Assembly: GCA_937922955.1 (NCBI GenBank)
Contig: CALAKO010000101.1
Location: 1 to 64,000, forward strand
Reading direction: 5' to 3'
Length of the DNA stretch: 64,000 nt
From: an uncultured Peptococcaceae bacterium
GTDB lineage: Bacteria; Bacillota; Peptococcia; Peptococcales; Peptococcaceae
Part shown: in pieces, positions 7,604-15,999 of the stretch
Numbering within the stretch: position 1 is the first letter of the stretch
Layout: each line of letters begins with the position of its first letter
The notes under the pieces: model-generated
The model's database searches: none
Told to the model about the DNA's origin: nothing
Seen by the model: the letters and a program-made list of their open reading frames with translations, nothing else
Made by a program: the position numbers and the translations under genes

Positions 7604-10366
7604 TTATAACAATTCATGGTAGTGATGTACGTAAGCTTTCTTGAGGCTGGTCGCCAGCATCATATAAAGAAGGATGCATGGTACGAGGTAAGCGAAATAG
7701 GCTGCTGGCAATGCAACAAAACCAAGTTCTGTGCCGAGTGGCGTAAATGGGATGATGGTTAGTACTGCAATCCCGGTAAGCGTGAGTAAAGTTAGTGGAG
7801 CAGAAGCGCGGCTCTGAATGAATGGCAGCTTTGGTGTGCGAATCATGTGGATGACAAGGGTCTGGCTCCACATGGACTCCACAAACCAGCCTGCTTGGAA
7901 CATTCCCATGTAAGCAGCCTGCATCTGCAATAATTGTGCGCCGCTGAAATGGTTGGCGAGATCATTGTAGAGAATGCCGTGAGAGACAAACAGCGGACAA
8001 AAAACAAAGTACATAAAGATGTAGGTGGTGAAGTCAAAAATGGAACTGGTTGGCCCGAGCCAGATCATAAAGCTGCCGACGGATGACGCATCCCATTTGC
8101 GTGGGACGCGGAGAAATTCTTCGTCGACGTTGTCCCATGGAATGGCCGTGCATGAGAGATCATAGATCAAATTGAGAAGAATCAAATGAATGCTTTCCAT
8201 AGGCAGGAAAGGCAAGAGCGCCGAGGCTGCAAGCACTGAGAACATATTGCCAAAATTGGAAGAGGCGGTCATTTTGATGTATTTAATCATATTGGCGTAG
8301 GTCTTTCGGCCTTCAATGATGCCTTGTTCAAGAACCATAAGATCTTTTTCCAATAGAATGATGTCTGCCGACTCTTTGGCTACGTCTACTGCGGTATCCA
8401 CAGAAATGCCGATGTCTGCGGACTTCATGGCGGCGGCGTCGTTGATGCCGTCGCCCATGAATCCGACGGTGTGGCCAGCCTCACGCAGCACAGAAACAAT
8501 GCGTGCTTTTTGATCTGGCGTGAGTTTGGCGAACACGTCGGTGGTTCGAGCAATTCTGGCTAATTCACGGTCGCTCATTTTTTCAATGTCAGCACCGAGA
8601 AGCATATTGCGCACTTGCATACCAACTTGTTTACAGATGGTGCGTGTGACTTTTTCGTTGTCGCCAGTGAGAATTTTTGTGGTGACACCGTGGGCTTTTA
8701 GGGCTTGGATGGCACTGGCAGTCGTTTCTTTTGGTGGATCAAGAAAAGCCAGATATCCGAGCAAGACCATGTCGCACTCATCTTTAACACCAAAGGTGTC
8801 GATAGGTGATGGATTGCTCTTCTGTGCCAGAGCGAGCACACGGAAACCGCGTTCATTGAGAGCGTCAACGGTTTTCATGATGCGCTGGCGAATGCCTTCG
8901 GTCAATGGTTGAACGGCACCATCGCATTCTGCGTGGCTGCAAATATTGAGCATTTCTTCGACGGCGCCTTTTGTGACCATCTGCGTTTTACCAGTTTTGT
9001 CCTGTACAACGGTGGAGAGGCGTCGGCGTGTAAAATCGAAGGGAATTTCATCCACTTTGATATAGGCTTCCGAAAGATCGGTCAGGCGTGGGTCACTGGC
9101 TTCTTCTTCCTCGGTTTTGTGAATGATGGCCAGGTCCATGAGGTTTTTATAGCCTGTTTGAAAGTAACTGTTCAGATAGGCGTGACGCAGAACACGAGTA
9201 TCGTCCTCGCCGTTGATGTTCATGTGGTACTCTAAAACAACTTTGTCTTGGGTGAGAGTGCCTGTTTTATCGGTGCAAAGAATATCCATGGCGCCAAAAT
9301 TTTGGATAGAATTGAGGTTTTTGACGATGGTTTTCTTTTTGCTCATGGAGACGGCACCTTTTGCCAGGCAGGTGGTGACGATCATTGGCAGCATTTCTGG
9401 TGTCAGGCCGACGGCAATAGAAATGCCAAAAAGAAAGGCTTCCAGCCAATCGCTTTTGGTGATGCCGTTGATAAAGAACACCAGGGGCACCATAACGAGC
9501 ATGAAGCGAATAAGAACCCAGGAAACCGCATTGACACCTTTGGTAAAGCTGGTTTCAACGGCTTCGCCAGAGATGGAAGCGGCCATATTGCCGAAGAGCG
9601 TATGATCGCCGGTACGAACGACCACCGCTGTGGCACTGCCTGAAACAACGTTGCTGCCCATGAAGGCGATGTTGCAGTAATCGGTGATGGTGTTGGGGGT
9701 TACGTTGGTGTAGTGTGGTGTTTTTTCGATGGGTTCGCTTTCGCCGGTCAGACTGGCTTGGCTGACGAATAAATCTTTGGCATCCAGGAGACGAACATCG
9801 GCTGGAACCATGTCGCCCACAGATAAATGGATGATGTCACCGACGACCAGATCGTCCATTGGCAGTTCTATTTTTTCTTCGTTTCTGCGGGAGACGGTGC
9901 AGGTGGTAGTGATCATGGCCAGAAGCTTTTCGGCGGCGTTGCCACTGCGTGATTCCTGAACAAAGCGCAGAGTTCCGGAAATCAGAACCATGGTGACGAT
10001 GATGACGACGGTTAATGGATCGACGTCTTCAGGAGAGCCGCCAAAGAGTGAAAAATGAGGAAAGATAATGTCAGTGGCAGCAGAGATCAGCGCAAGAAAA
10101 AAGAGGATGGATGTAAACGGGTTGATAAAGGCGCCAGCGAGTCGTTGGGCGAGAGGTTTCTTTTTTTCATGAGTGACCTTGTTGCTGCCGTAAAGGCTGC
10201 GGTTTGTGGAAACCTGCTCTTCGTCAAGCCCACTGAGCGTGGTGTGAAGACTTTTCAATAACTCCTTAATGGGCTGTGTGGCGGCAGTATGGATGCGATG
10301 ATCGTGATTGTTGGTAATAGCGGTGTGTGGAGTGGTTGATTGCATAGGATGACGTTGTTTGGTCAT
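7604..10366 (-). CDS. mgtA: Magnesium-translocating P-type ATPase MgtA (copy 1)
   Basis: P3B-type ATPase importing Mg2+ across the cytoplasmic membrane, 920 residues. Visible: actuator SLTGES (207-210), PEML in the membrane core (323-326), phosphorylated Asp366 in CTDKTGTLT, and [20 protein letters not shown] in the hinge. About ten membrane segments are expected. The first 35 residues are an unusual His/Thr-rich tail. TAAGGAGG stands just upstream of ATG 10366. It is the last large gene of the cluster and is preceded 24 bases upstream by a 27-codon Pro/Asp-containing ORF that looks like an MgtL leader. It is clearly a paralogue, not a duplicate copy, of the ATPase at 11468-14119. Confidence 0.93.
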   Translation of the reverse strand: MTKQRHPMQSTTPHTAITNNHDHRIHTAATQPIKELLKSLHTTLSGLDEEQVSTNRSLYGSNKVTHEKKKPLAQRLAGAFINPFTSILFFLALISAATDIIFPHFSLFGGSPEDVDPLTVVIIVTMVLISGTLRFVQESRSGNAAEKLLAMITTTCTVSRRNEEKIELPMDDLVVGDIIHLSVGDMVPADVRLLDAKDLFVSQASLTGESEPIEKTPHYTNVTPNTITDYCNIAFMGSNVVSGSATAVVVRTGDHTLFGNMAASISGEAVETSFTKGVNAVSWVLIRFMLVMVPLVFFINGITKSDWLEAFLFGISIAVGLTPEMLPMIVTTCLAKGAVSMSKKKTIVKNLNSIQNFGAMDILCTDKTGTLTQDKVVLEYHMNINGEDDTRVLRHAYLNSYFQTGYKNLMDLAIIHKTEEEEASDPRLTDLSEAYIKVDEIPFDFTRRRLSTVVQDKTGKTQMVTKGAVEEMLNICSHAECDGAVQPLTEGIRQRIMKTVDALNERGFRVLALAQKSNPSPIDTFGVKDECDMVLLGYLAFLDPPKETTASAIQALKAHGVTTKILTGDNEKVTRTICKQVGMQVRNMLLGADIEKMSDRELARIARTTDVFAKLTPDQKARIVSVLREAGHTVGFMGDGINDAAAMKSADIGISVDTAVDVAKESADIILLEKDLMVLEQGIIEGRKTYANMIKYIKMTASSNFGNMFSVLAASALLPFLPMESIHLILLNLIYDLSCTAIPWDNVDEEFLRVPRKWDASSVGSFMIWLGPTSSIFDFTTYIFMYFVFCPLFVSHGILYNDLANHFSGAQLLQMQAAYMGMFQAGWFVESMWSQTLVIHMIRTPKLPFIQSRASAPLTLLTLTGIAVLTIIPFTPLGTELGFVALPAAYFAYLVPCILLYMMLATSLKKAYVHHYHELL

Positions 10367-10390
10367 TTGTGTTACCTCCTTAAAAGTGAA

Positions 10391-10474
10391 TCAAGTGAAA
10401 GGCGGCCATCTGCATTTTTGCTTAGAGCTCCAAGCAAGGCGGCGCTGCCAGGGCCGGTAATGGTCAGGATCCAT
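10391..10474 (-). CDS. MgtL-like leader peptide of mgtA (27 codons)
   Basis: Too short for usual gene calls. It starts MDPDHYRPWQRR and has proline codons at positions 3, 8, 24 and 25. A very strong ribosome site (GGGAGGTGATC) stands before ATG 10474, and the stop is 24 bases from the mgtA start. In Salmonella and E. coli, mgtA is preceded by mgtL, a short ORF starting M-(D/E)-P-(D/E)-P, whose translation controls mgtA in response to Mg2+ and proline; the acidic-Pro start also destabilises ribosomes at low Mg2+. The matching start and position suggest the same role. The C-terminal part has no likeness to MgtL. Confidence 0.68.
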   Translation of the reverse strand: MDPDHYRPWQRRLAWSSKQKCRWPPFT

Positions 10475-10503
10475 GTTGATCACCTCCCTTTAGTTTGTCG
10501 GGG

Positions 10504-10815
10504 TTAGTGGGTTTTATAGCAGCGACTTCGTTCAATGAAACAGACGTCACAGCCAGTCACGAGCAGCCAAAGAAACATTCCGATGAGAAAATGCTGGGAA
10601 TCAAAGCTAGGAAAAATACCGTGAGCGAGAAAAATAACGCCGCTTAAAGCGATCATAAAGCCTGCATTGCGACACAACGGGCCAATGCGAATGGCGGCTT
10701 TCTCGTCATCGTGCATGTTTTGCCAAGATTGAAGGTGTGGATGGATTTTTCCACAGGCGAACAGTACTCCTGCGAGGATAAAAAGCCCGCCAAAAAAGAT
10801 GCATGTGAGTGACAT
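10504..10815 (-). CDS. DUF3784-like small membrane protein
   Basis: A 103-residue protein with three hydrophobic segments (about 4-22, 52-70 and 78-96). Between the first two lies a soluble stretch with the HLQSWQNMHDDEKAAI motif that resembles DUF3784 proteins of Firmicutes (typically GYNTMSKEEK at this place). I chose ATG 10815, 7 bases after AAAAGGAGG; upstream readings lack a ribosome site. It lies between the winged-helix regulator and the mgtL-like ORF and is probably cotranscribed with mgtA. Function unknown; the context suggests the Mg2+ response. Confidence 0.75.
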   Translation of the reverse strand: MSLTCIFFGGLFILAGVLFACGKIHPHLQSWQNMHDDEKAAIRIGPLCRNAGFMIALSGVIFLAHGIFPSFDSQHFLIGMFLWLLVTGCDVCFIERSRCYKTH

Positions 10816-10828
10816 AAGACGACCTCCT

Positions 10829-10880
10829 TTTATCAAAATGATGAAGGGCGGCAGATTTTGCCTCAGCCCTTTGATAGAAT
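10829..10880 (-). promoter_or_regulatory. Structured leader before the DUF3784-like gene
   Basis: On the minus strand AAGGGC/GCCCTT encloses GGCA/TGCC, and outside this ATCAAA can pair with TTTGAT just before the AAAAGGAGG ribosome site. The stem could affect access to that site. It does not match the M-box riboswitch as I know it. Confidence 0.4.
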
Positions 10881-10935
10881 AAAAAAATCGCAAGAAAAAT
10901 CACATGGATAAATCCTTGCGATTTTCTTGCGATTT
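10881..10935 (-). terminator. Terminator or attenuator between the regulator and the DUF3784-like gene
   Basis: A 16-bp stem with one bulge (minus-strand arms 10920-10935 and 10885-10901, core ATCGCAAGAAAA/TTTTCTTGCGAT) is followed by a T-run. The 8-mer ATCGCAAG occurs twice in the 5' side (it repeats in the loop), so the 3' arm CTTGCGAT has two possible partners and alternative folds are possible. Confidence 0.72.
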
Positions 10936-10954
10936 GACAAGAAAGTTGTCCCGG

Positions 10955-11452
10955 TTAGGGCGCATCGTTGAACTTATAACCGATCCCCCATATGGTCAGA
11001 ATGTATTTGGGGGCGTCGGGATTTGGTTCGATTTTTTTTCGCAGTTTGCGAATAAAAGCCATGATGTTGCTGTCATCCATCAGATAATCGTTGTCCCACA
11101 CAGCTTGATAGATCTGTTCTTTGGTGAACACTTCGCCACGATTGCGGGCGAGAAAGTATAGAATGTCAAATTCTTTGGGGGTTAGGGACACTTCTTCGTT
11201 GTTTCGTACCACTTTGCGCAAGCGAGGATCAATGGAGAGTCCCTCGCAGTGGATGAGGTGGTTGAGCGCGGCGGCAGGGCGATGCTCGTCAAGTTCGAGC
11301 ATAAGCGTATCGGTCTGACCACTCAGCAGGGTGTCAAGGCCTTCGCGCAGGTCCTGAGCGCTTTCGGTATCTGGCGCAGAGAGGCGCAGTTTTTCCAATA
11401 GCCATTCAGCCAGGGCAGCGTCCAGGCTGATGTATCCAATATTCTTTTTCAT
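10955..11452 (-). CDS. OmpR-type winged-helix regulator without a receiver domain
   Basis: A 165-residue protein. The last 95 residues are a Trans_Reg_C winged helix (VSLTPKEFDILYFLARNRGE, then FTKEQIYQAVW, SNIMAFIRKLRKKIEPNP and ILTIWGIGYKF). The first 70 residues are too short for a CheY-like receiver and I see no phosphoacceptor Asp environment. It therefore either senses something else or is a degenerate response regulator. GGGAGG is 6 bases before the ATG; the gap to the mgtA-2 stop is 15 bases. Lying between two MgtA-type genes, it is the obvious candidate regulator of the cluster (inference). Confidence 0.85.
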   Translation of the reverse strand: MKKNIGYISLDAALAEWLLEKLRLSAPDTESAQDLREGLDTLLSGQTDTLMLELDEHRPAAALNHLIHCEGLSIDPRLRKVVRNNEEVSLTPKEFDILYFLARNRGEVFTKEQIYQAVWDNDYLMDDSNIMAFIRKLRKKIEPNPDAPKYILTIWGIGYKFNDAP

Positions 11453-11467
11453 AGGACGCCTCCCTTC

Positions 11468-14119
11468 TTAAAGCAACTCGTGGAATTTTTTGACGTAACA
11501 TTTTTTGACCCATGTCACTAAAAGCAAGTACATGAGGACGATAACAACAAGAAAAAGAAAATAAGAAGCTGGTAGAGCCGTCAGTCCAATAAGGCGGCCG
11601 ATTGGTGTGAAGGTTAACGTAGTAAACAATACAATGCCCAACAGTGTGACCAGCATCACGGCGTCGGAAGGACGGCTTTGCAGGAACGGGATTTTTTTGC
11701 TGCGAAGTAAATGGAGGATGAGCACTTGTGTCCATAACGATTCCAAGAACCAGCCTGTTTGAAACACGGCAATAAAAGTCAGCGCGTCACTGTTGGAAAG
11801 GGTGGAAAAATTGCCGCCACAGATGGATGGGCAAAAAACGAAGAACAGGAACGCAAAGGTGCAGAGATCAAAGATGGAGCTGACAGGACCGAACACACGC
11901 ATGAAGCGGCTCAATGTCCGTCCGGACCATTCGGCTGGCCGTGCTAAGGCGTCGTCATCCACACGATCCCATGGCAGAACCAGGCAGAGTGTGTCATAAA
12001 GCAGATTCAACAACAGCAGTTGAATGGAGGTCATTGGCAAAAATGGCAGAAAGACGCTGGCTGCAACAATGGCCAGAATGTTGCCAAGATTCGAGGAAGC
12101 GGTGATGCGGATGTATTTGGACATGTTCACAAAGGCTTTGCGACCTTCCACAATGCCTGCTTCCAAAACGTTCAGGTCTTTTTTCAAAAGAATGACATCG
12201 GAGCTTTCTTGGACGGCTTCCGCTGCCGTATCGACAGAAATGCCTACATCAGCTGCCGTAATGGCTGGAAGGTCGTTCATGCCATCGCCGAGGAAGCCGA
12301 CGGTGTGGCCATTTTCTTTTAAAACCTGCACGATGTTGGCTTTTTGTTTTGGGGAAAGCTCGGCGAACACGGTTGTTTGTTCGATGCGAATGGCCTGTGT
12401 GTCGTCGTCCAGTGCGTCCAATTCTGCACCAGTCAGAACTTGAGTGGTGTCGATGTTGAGACGGTTACAAATGGAAAGAGCCACCTTTTTCTGATCACCT
12501 GTTAATACACGAACAGCGACACGCTGTTTTTTCAGAGTTTCAATGGCGGTTGCTGCCGACTCTTTAGGTGCGTCAAAAAAGGCGAGATAGCCAAGCAAGG
12601 TAAGATCCTGCTCATCAGATTTAGGCGACTGATTGGATGAAAGTTTCTTGTAGGCGACCGCCAGAACTTTCATGCCGTCTTCGAGCATTTCATCGACGAC
12701 TGCATGGATGCTGGCATCGTCGTCGTTGGGGCGCGCGTAGCAACTGCCTTTATACTCGATGCAGCGGCAACGACGAGCCACTTCTGTGACGCTGCCTTTG
12801 ACAATCAGGAGCTGATGGTCGCCTTCTTTAACAAGGACACTGGCTGCTTTTGTTTCGTAGTCAAAGGGCCATTCATCCAGCTTTGGGTGCTTTTGAGCGA
12901 GCGTTTCAAAATGTTCCTGGTGGCCAGGCATTGTCCGACATGTCAAAATGGATTGGTCAAGATGGTTTTCCGCACCGGCGTGATAGAGGCTGTTGAGATA
13001 GGCAAGGTCCAATGTTTTTGTGCTTTCATTGCCGAGTACGTCCATATAGTATTCCAATTGAAGTGTGTCACCGGTTAAAGTACCTGTTTTATCCACACAG
13101 AGGACATCCATGCTGCCAAATCCTTGCATGGCATTGATGTTTTTGACAATCGTTTGCTTGCGGCCCATGGATGCACTGCCTTTTGCCAAACAGGCATTGA
13201 TGACCATTGGCAGCATTTCAGGCGTCAAGCCAACGGCTACTGAAAGCGCAAAAAGCAGCGCCGGCAGCCAGTCACCTTTGGTTAGGCCGCAAGCGATGAA
13301 AACAAGGGGCACTAAAACAATCATAAAACGGATGAGCACCCAGGCGATGGCATTGGCGCCCTGATCAAAATAGCTTTTTTCTTTATTATGGACATCGGGA
13401 GCAGCTCCATAAACGGTGTCTTTCCCAACAGCCAGCACGATGCCTTGGCCGTTGCCGCCGATGACGGTTGAGCCCATAAAAGCAATGTTGTGGTAATCGC
13501 TGTAAGTGCGGGTGTTTTCTTGAGAAAGTTGTGCGCTTGTTTTTTCGAGTACAGCACTTTCACCCGTTATAATGGCTTGTGAGACAAAAAAATGATTGGC
13601 TTCCGTTAAACGAATGTCCGCTGGCACACGATCCCCAGCAGACAGTCGAATCTGATCGCCGACGACCAGTTCTGTTGATGGCAATATCGTCCATTGGCCA
13701 TTTCGAAGAACCTCCACATTGCTGTGAAGCAGGCTGGTCAAATGGTCGGCCACATGCTTTGATTTCATCTCTTGAATAAAACGAATGAGGCCGCTGAGAA
13801 ACAACATGCTGAGAATCAATAGTACACTGGTTAGATCACGGCTGAAATCAGACGGCAGCCATACATCGGTGACAAAAGAAATGGCAGCCAATACAAACAG
13901 AATGATCGTGAAAGGGTTAATAAAAGCCCGTCGCAAACGATAAAGGACGGTGTCGTGAGCACGTTTATGGATGAGGTTGCTGCCGTATTGTTCACGGCTG
14001 CGTACCACTTGTTCCTCGTTATAGCCTTCTGAAGAGAGATGAAAATCCTGGATCAATGCGGCTTCATTTTTTTGTGCATACTCGATGAAGCGTTGAGACT
14101 GGGGGGGATGACTGGTCAT
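11468..14119 (-). CDS. mgtA: Magnesium-translocating P-type ATPase MgtA (copy 2)
   Basis: P3B-type ATPase of 883 residues, a divergent paralogue of the one at 7604-10366. Visible: ITGES (185-188), PEML (300-303), phosphorylated Asp343 in CVDKTGTLT, and GDGMNDLPAITAADVGISVD, where GMND replaces the usual GIND. It lacks the His/Thr-rich N-terminal tail of copy 1. I chose ATG 14119: GGAGG stands 8 bases before it, and the longer reading would start next to the -10 box. First gene of the cluster, followed by the winged-helix regulator. Ca2+ or Ni2+ transport cannot be excluded from sequence. Confidence 0.92.
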   Translation of the reverse strand: MTSHPPQSQRFIEYAQKNEAALIQDFHLSSEGYNEEQVVRSREQYGSNLIHKRAHDTVLYRLRRAFINPFTIILFVLAAISFVTDVWLPSDFSRDLTSVLLILSMLFLSGLIRFIQEMKSKHVADHLTSLLHSNVEVLRNGQWTILPSTELVVGDQIRLSAGDRVPADIRLTEANHFFVSQAIITGESAVLEKTSAQLSQENTRTYSDYHNIAFMGSTVIGGNGQGIVLAVGKDTVYGAAPDVHNKEKSYFDQGANAIAWVLIRFMIVLVPLVFIACGLTKGDWLPALLFALSVAVGLTPEMLPMVINACLAKGSASMGRKQTIVKNINAMQGFGSMDVLCVDKTGTLTGDTLQLEYYMDVLGNESTKTLDLAYLNSLYHAGAENHLDQSILTCRTMPGHQEHFETLAQKHPKLDEWPFDYETKAASVLVKEGDHQLLIVKGSVTEVARRCRCIEYKGSCYARPNDDDASIHAVVDEMLEDGMKVLAVAYKKLSSNQSPKSDEQDLTLLGYLAFFDAPKESAATAIETLKKQRVAVRVLTGDQKKVALSICNRLNIDTTQVLTGAELDALDDDTQAIRIEQTTVFAELSPKQKANIVQVLKENGHTVGFLGDGMNDLPAITAADVGISVDTAAEAVQESSDVILLKKDLNVLEAGIVEGRKAFVNMSKYIRITASSNLGNILAIVAASVFLPFLPMTSIQLLLLNLLYDTLCLVLPWDRVDDDALARPAEWSGRTLSRFMRVFGPVSSIFDLCTFAFLFFVFCPSICGGNFSTLSNSDALTFIAVFQTGWFLESLWTQVLILHLLRSKKIPFLQSRPSDAVMLVTLLGIVLFTTLTFTPIGRLIGLTALPASYFLFLVVIVLMYLLLVTWVKKCYVKKFHELL

Positions 14120-14146
14120 ATCGCATACCTCCATACAATTTGGTTC

Positions 14147-14152
14147 ATTATA
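14147..14152 (-). promoter_or_regulatory. Extended -10 promoter of the magnesium cluster
   Basis: TGC-TATAAT on the minus strand, about 28 bases before the mgtA copy 2 ATG. No good -35; the TGn extension may compensate. Confidence 0.6.
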
Positions 14153-14229
14153 GCACATTCCTGGTTAAAAACAGGACGATTAAATCTTGCTTTTCTCATG
14201 CTTTAGGAAGTCGGCGGCAAGAGAAGAAC

Positions 14230-14267
14230 AAAAAAAGCCTCCTGCGGCAGCGAGTGTCGCAAGAGGC
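14230..14267 (-). terminator. Terminator of the unknown gene at 14279-14824
   Basis: Minus-strand stem GCCTCTTGCG/CGCAGGAGGC (one mismatch) followed by seven T, 11 bases after the stop codon. Confidence 0.85.
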
Positions 14268-14278
14268 GGAGGATGCTG

Positions 14279-14824
14279 TTATTTATTTTCTTCGGGTGTT
14301 TCCACCACTTCAACTTTCTTACGGATTTTGTTGTCCACATCTTTGAACAGAACAGATTTTGGACGATTTGGATCAAATTTTGTTGGATCGCCAGGGAAAT
14401 CCTGATGACGGTTGGCAAATGCCTGCATATTTCCGGCATCGTCCAAAATCTCGCCGACAGCTCCTGCTGCTTGAGTAATGGCGTCGATGGTAGCGGCGCC
14501 TGGCGTTGGTTTCAGTGGCTGGTCGGTGAGCACTTCGTCGTACATCGGAGGAATATGAACACGATATTCTTCGATGGCATCGGAGCAGGTCGGGTTGGTC
14601 TTGCAGTTGGCGTAAGATTCCAGACCTTCCGTCTGCTTGATGATGTTACGCACTTCACTGAAGAAACCGAGCACATCGTGCTTAACGATGGCGGCTGCGT
14701 GTTTCAGGGCTGTTTTGTTTTGTGGCTCACGGAATTTATTGACGGTGAGCTTGGAACGGCGAACGCTTTCGCGTACCTTTTCTTTTGCTGCCTGTCCACG
14801 CTGGTTGTTTTCGTTATTGGCCAT
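14279..14824 (-). CDS. Conserved-looking hypothetical protein
   Basis: A 181-residue soluble protein I do not recognise. The N-terminus is Asn/Gln-rich then basic (RESVRRSKLTVNKFREPQNK). The middle has two cysteines four residues apart from a TNP turn (YANCKTNPTC), followed by a proline-rich linker and a charged C-terminus ending ETPEENK. No signal peptide or membrane segment. I chose ATG 14824, 8 bases after AAAGGGG; an ATG two codons upstream is too close to that site. It is a single-gene unit with its own promoter (14923-14951) and terminator. Real gene likely; function unknown. Confidence 0.75.
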   Translation of the reverse strand: MANNENNQRGQAAKEKVRESVRRSKLTVNKFREPQNKTALKHAAAIVKHDVLGFFSEVRNIIKQTEGLESYANCKTNPTCSDAIEEYRVHIPPMYDEVLTDQPLKPTPGAATIDAITQAAGAVGEILDDAGNMQAFANRHQDFPGDPTKFDPNRPKSVLFKDVDNKIRKKVEVVETPEENK

Positions 14825-14922
14825 AGTCATTTCCCCTTTCTTTAACAGACCATTGTTGGTCTCCAAGTGGTTTCAGAATGAAACCGTTTATAAAATTTCC
14901 TTTATGGATTCTCTTATTTTGA

Positions 14923-14951
14923 ATTATATCAGGCGGTGAAATGAGAAACAA
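14923..14951 (-). promoter_or_regulatory. Promoter of the unknown gene at 14279-14824
   Basis: Minus-strand TTGTTT, 17 bases, TATAAT. An AGACCA/TGGTCT dyad lies in the leader at 14848-14863. Confidence 0.65.
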
Positions 14952-14959
14952 GATAGAAT

Positions 14960-15110
14960 GTGCAATTATTGTAAAAATTCATACTTATTCGCAAGGGATG
15001 ACTCGAAGCTATGACAAATGGCTGTCGACGCACAGCGACAGCGACCATTGGAAAACGTTGGCAACAGGTCGTTGGCGTCGAAAAAAACATGGCTGTGAAT
15101 CATCGTTTCA
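14960..15110. other. Region between divergent promoters with a GC-rich dyad
   Basis: No gene. Around 15024-15082, TCGACGC pairs with GCGTCGA and GCGACC with GGTCG(T), giving a branched or long hairpin upstream of the spe promoter. It is outside both predicted transcripts, so it is either a protein site or chance. Confidence 0.35.
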
Positions 15111-15139
15111 TTGACGAAAAGCCTGCTGCTTGCTATACT
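15111..15139 (+). promoter_or_regulatory. Promoter of the polyamine operon
   Basis: TTGACG, exactly 17 bases, TATACT: the strongest sigma-A match in this part. Transcription should start near 15146, about 70 bases before speD. Confidence 0.78.
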
Positions 15140-15216
15140 TAAAATGGCTTGGTGGGTGTCTTATAGAGAGGCGCCATCGTTGCCGAGGCATTTATAAGAA
15201 ATGGAGAGAGTGGAAG

Positions 15217-15981
15217 ATGAGAGACAAGATCCGCTTGTATGGGTTCAATAACCTGACGAAATCTCTGAGTTTTAATATTTATGATGTTTGTTATGCGCGC
15301 ACTGTCCGCGAGCAGCAGGATTATGTGGCGTATATTGATGAACAGTACAATTCGGACCGTCTTACGGAGATTCTTGTCAACGTCACCGATATGATTGGGG
15401 CCAATGTGCTGAACATTGCGCATCAGGATTATGAGCCGCAAGGGGCAAGTGTGACCTTGCTGATTGCGGAAGGCTCCATGGTGCCTTCGCCAAAAAGCGA
15501 CACTGTTGTGGGGCATTTGGACAAAAGCCATGTTACGGTGCATACTTATCCAGAATACCATCCGGAAAACGCGATTGCGACTTTCCGCGTGGACATCGAT
15601 GTGGCAACCTGTGGTGAAATTTCACCGCTGCAGACTCTGGATTATCTGATTGGCAGCTTTGACTCCGACATCATCACCATGGATTATCGTGTGCGTGGCT
15701 TTACGCGCGATGTTGATGGTAAGAAAGTCTTTAACGATCATCCAATGACATCCATTCAGGACTTTATCGACGATAAGACACTGAAACGTTACGATGCTGT
15801 GGACATTAATATTTACCAAGCCAATATTTATCACACCAAGATGTTGATAAAGGAAATTGATTTGCAAAATTATCTGTTCAATACAGATGCTTACGAGTTG
15901 CAGCCGCAGAAACGTCTGGAAATTACGCAGAATCTGCGTCGTGAAATGATAGAAATTTTCAGTGGCTGCAATGTTTACTGA
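15217..15981 (+). CDS. speD: S-adenosylmethionine decarboxylase proenzyme (long bacterial type)
   Basis: Makes decarboxylated S-adenosylmethionine, the aminopropyl donor for spermidine synthase. At 254 residues it is of the E. coli (class 1A) length rather than the short Bacillus form. The self-cleavage site that creates the pyruvoyl group is K103-S104 in [14 protein letters not shown], and a catalytic-type Cys132 lies in [12 protein letters not shown] chose ATG 15217, after a purine-rich GGAGAGAGTGG site; the upstream in-frame reading begins before the predicted transcript start. First gene of a seven-gene polyamine operon. Confidence 0.93.
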   Translation: MRDKIRLYGFNNLTKSLSFNIYDVCYARTVREQQDYVAYIDEQYNSDRLTEILVNVTDMIGANVLNIAHQDYEPQGASVTLLIAEGSMVPSPKSDTVVGHLDKSHVTVHTYPEYHPENAIATFRVDIDVATCGEISPLQTLDYLIGSFDSDIITMDYRVRGFTRDVDGKKVFNDHPMTSIQDFIDDKTLKRYDAVDINIYQANIYHTKMLIKEIDLQNYLFNTDAYELQPQKRLEITQNLRREMIEIFSGCNVY

Positions 15982-15999
15982 GAAAGGAAGGATGACAAG

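Noticed and set aside
10816..10954. M-box (ykoK) magnesium riboswitch
   Set aside because: The leader is too short and I cannot match the M-box core; only simple hairpins are visible.
15144..15197. 17-codon upstream ORF ([11 protein letters not shown]...) in the speD leader
   Set aside because: It tempts comparison with eukaryotic AdoMetDC leader peptides, but it has no ribosome site and starts at the predicted transcript start; probably chance.
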